Source of the DNA: Candidatus Bathyarchaeota archaeon B26-1 | Lineage (GTDB): Archaea; Thermoproteota; Bathyarchaeia; Bathyarchaeales; B26-1 | Direction: 5' to 3' | Length of the DNA stretch: 5,548 bases | Assembly (NCBI GenBank): GCA_001593925.1 | Contig: LUCD01000102.1 | Span: 1 to 5,548, forward strand | In this document: in pieces, positions 5,477 to 5,548 of the stretch | Layout: the number at the start of each line of letters is the position of its first letter | How positions within the stretch are numbered: position 1 is the first letter of the stretch | Notes under the pieces: model-generated | Seen by the model: only the letters and a program-made list of their open reading frames with translations | Databases searched by the model: none | Told to the model about the DNA's origin: nothing | Translations under genes and position numbers: made by a program

Positions 5477-5548
5477 TTGAAGCCACAAGTCTGGGTGTGA
5501 AGTAACCTCAACTGGGAGTTGCCGAAGTCGATTCAGACCTTACCTTGG

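Noticed and set aside
5477..5548. Possible further gene or tRNA at the right edge, with inverted repeat CAACT-GGG-AGTTG at 5509-5521
   Set aside because: No cloverleaf could be fitted on either strand, no frame has a supported start, and the inverted repeat has no T-run. A minus-strand frame ending at the TGA near 5508-5510 could be a gene tail but is too short to call.
1..5548. CRISPR array, insertion sequence, toxin-antitoxin or defence system
   Set aside because: No regularly spaced repeats, terminal inverted repeats, transposase motifs or defence domains were found on either strand; the genes are ordinary metabolic or small unknown genes.

Overview
The window looks like chromosomal DNA of an archaeon, probably an anaerobic or sulfide-exposed thermophile of the TACK side (Bathyarchaeia or Nitrososphaeria/Caldarchaeales-like). 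The phylum is inferred from family membership and codon style, not demonstrated. The signs are: a Thi4-type thiazole synthase with His in place of the sulfur-donor Cys; a MOFRL-type glycerate 2-kinase; an archaeal AcoX-type NAD-kinase relative (COG3199); TATA boxes about 25-30 nt upstream of starts with very short or no leaders; TTG and GTG starts; and heavy AGG/AGA arginine use.

Layout, left to right. 1-603 (-): thi4, cut at its C-terminus by the window edge. 675-821 (-): an unrecognised 48-residue single-span membrane protein. 822-967: divergent promoters. 968-2083 (+): COG3199 ATP-NAD/AcoX kinase family protein. 2093-3184 (-): AmmeMemoRadiSam-type radical SAM enzyme, convergent with a 9-bp gap. 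3185-3262: divergent, apparently leaderless promoters. 3263-4645 (+): glycerate 2-kinase, with a 21-bp tandem duplication in its first helix. 4676-4900 (-): small seven-Cys zinc-ribbon protein with a TTG start. 4901-5038: divergent promoters. 5039-5476 (+): YccU-type CoA-binding protein. 5477-5548: 72 bases in which I see no gene. There is no gene-free stretch over 300 bases.

The genes do not form an obvious operon. From the small membrane protein rightward the strand flips at every gene (- + - + - +), and nearly every gene has its own promoter. The products touch cofactor and central metabolism (thiamin thiazole, NAD(P) or related phosphorylation, glycerate to 2-phosphoglycerate, CoA binding) plus a radical SAM enzyme of unproven role, but nothing shows that they act together.

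I do not see a defence island, mobile element, CRISPR array, RNA gene or clear new multi-gene system. The items most worth a second look are the 48-aa membrane protein, the seven-Cys zinc-ribbon protein, the radical SAM enzyme without its usual partners in view, and the in-frame duplication in the glycerate kinase.
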